A stretch of DNA of 64,000 nucleotides from an uncultured Lachnospiraceae bacterium (GTDB taxonomy: Bacteria > Bacillota > Clostridia > Lachnospirales > Lachnospiraceae), in assembly GCA_945929965.1 (NCBI GenBank), contig CAMEOT010000006.1, positions 57,898 through 121,897 on the forward strand, given 5' to 3'. Both the position numbers and the translations under genes were made by a program. The notes beneath the pieces are model-generated. The model was not told where the DNA came from. It did no database searches and was given only the letters and a program-made list of their open reading frames with translations. Shown here piece by piece: positions 63,976-64,000 of this stretch (positions are counted from its first letter, which is position 1; each line of letters begins with the position of its first letter).

Positions 63976-64000
63976 GGGTCTATAGAAGATAAATTTCCCT

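Noticed and set aside
1..64000. CRISPR array, tRNA, rRNA, transposase or prophage
   Set aside because: No regularly spaced repeats, no tRNA-like cloverleaf, no rRNA sequence and no integrase, transposase or phage structural protein was seen.

Overview
The window comes from a low-to-mid GC, spore-forming member of the Clostridia, most likely a Lachnospiraceae gut or rumen bacterium. This rests on SpoIIID, a SPOCS/LysM SipL-like spore protein, class 1B dihydroorotate dehydrogenase with its PyrK partner, an S-box (SAM-I) riboswitch on metK, YesM/YesN two-component regulation beside carbohydrate ABC transporters, and several lipoproteins and small membrane proteins of a clostridial type. It is chromosomal: cell wall, translation, nucleotide and isoprenoid genes are spread along its length. 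I saw no phage, IS transposase, CRISPR array, rRNA or tRNA.

Layout. 1-6.6 kb: 3' part of glycogen phosphorylase, a hairpin-rich non-coding stretch, a secreted GH53 galactanase, azlCD and a PrcB-like lipoprotein. 6.7-10.9 kb: PnuC-type transporter, LysR regulator, YoaK-like and EamA membrane proteins, and a YjbR-MGMT fusion. 11-14 kb: pyrC-pyrK-pyrD. 14-20.4 kb: SipL-like protein, an unknown protein, ispE, a GntR regulator, murI and a DUF1934 protein. 20.6-28.6 kb: a YesN/YesM system overlapping a solute-binding lipoprotein, followed by a paralogous binding protein with two permeases.

28.6-38.0 kb is the most distinctive part. It is a LacI-regulated catabolic locus with a metallophosphoesterase, a tyrosine-phosphatase-like enzyme, a complete CUT1-type sugar ABC transporter without its ATPase, a PhnP-like phosphodiesterase, the LacI regulator, a P-loop kinase and a GH13_18-type glycoside phosphorylase. 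Three copies of one palindrome (AACCGGTT core) lie in its promoters, and two sit directly on a -35 TTGACA. The genes suggest uptake and phosphorolysis of a small glycoside, perhaps a phosphorylated one or one like glucosylglycerate. The substrate is unknown.

38-64 kb: cardiolipin synthase, a secreted trigger-factor-like lipoprotein, asnS, an NlpC/P60 wall hydrolase, an acyltransferase, a scar with the tails of two broken genes, a polyferredoxin, spoIIID, a Tim44-like zinc-ribbon protein, a eukaryotic-type UDP-sugar pyrophosphorylase with galE, hemolysin III, a small alarmone synthetase, a flavoprotein, an XRE-cupin regulator, a Y-family polymerase, an M23 peptidase, murA and riboswitch-controlled metK.

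Several intergenic regions hold dispersed structured elements. A 39-40 nt repeat follows both glgP and metK. A nested-hairpin element follows asnS and precedes metK, and a possible third relative lies upstream of spoIIID. Two sporulation genes (sipL-like and spoIIID) have their Shine-Dalgarno sequence inside a strong stem. Homology calls are from recognition of motifs and overall sequence character; no search was run.
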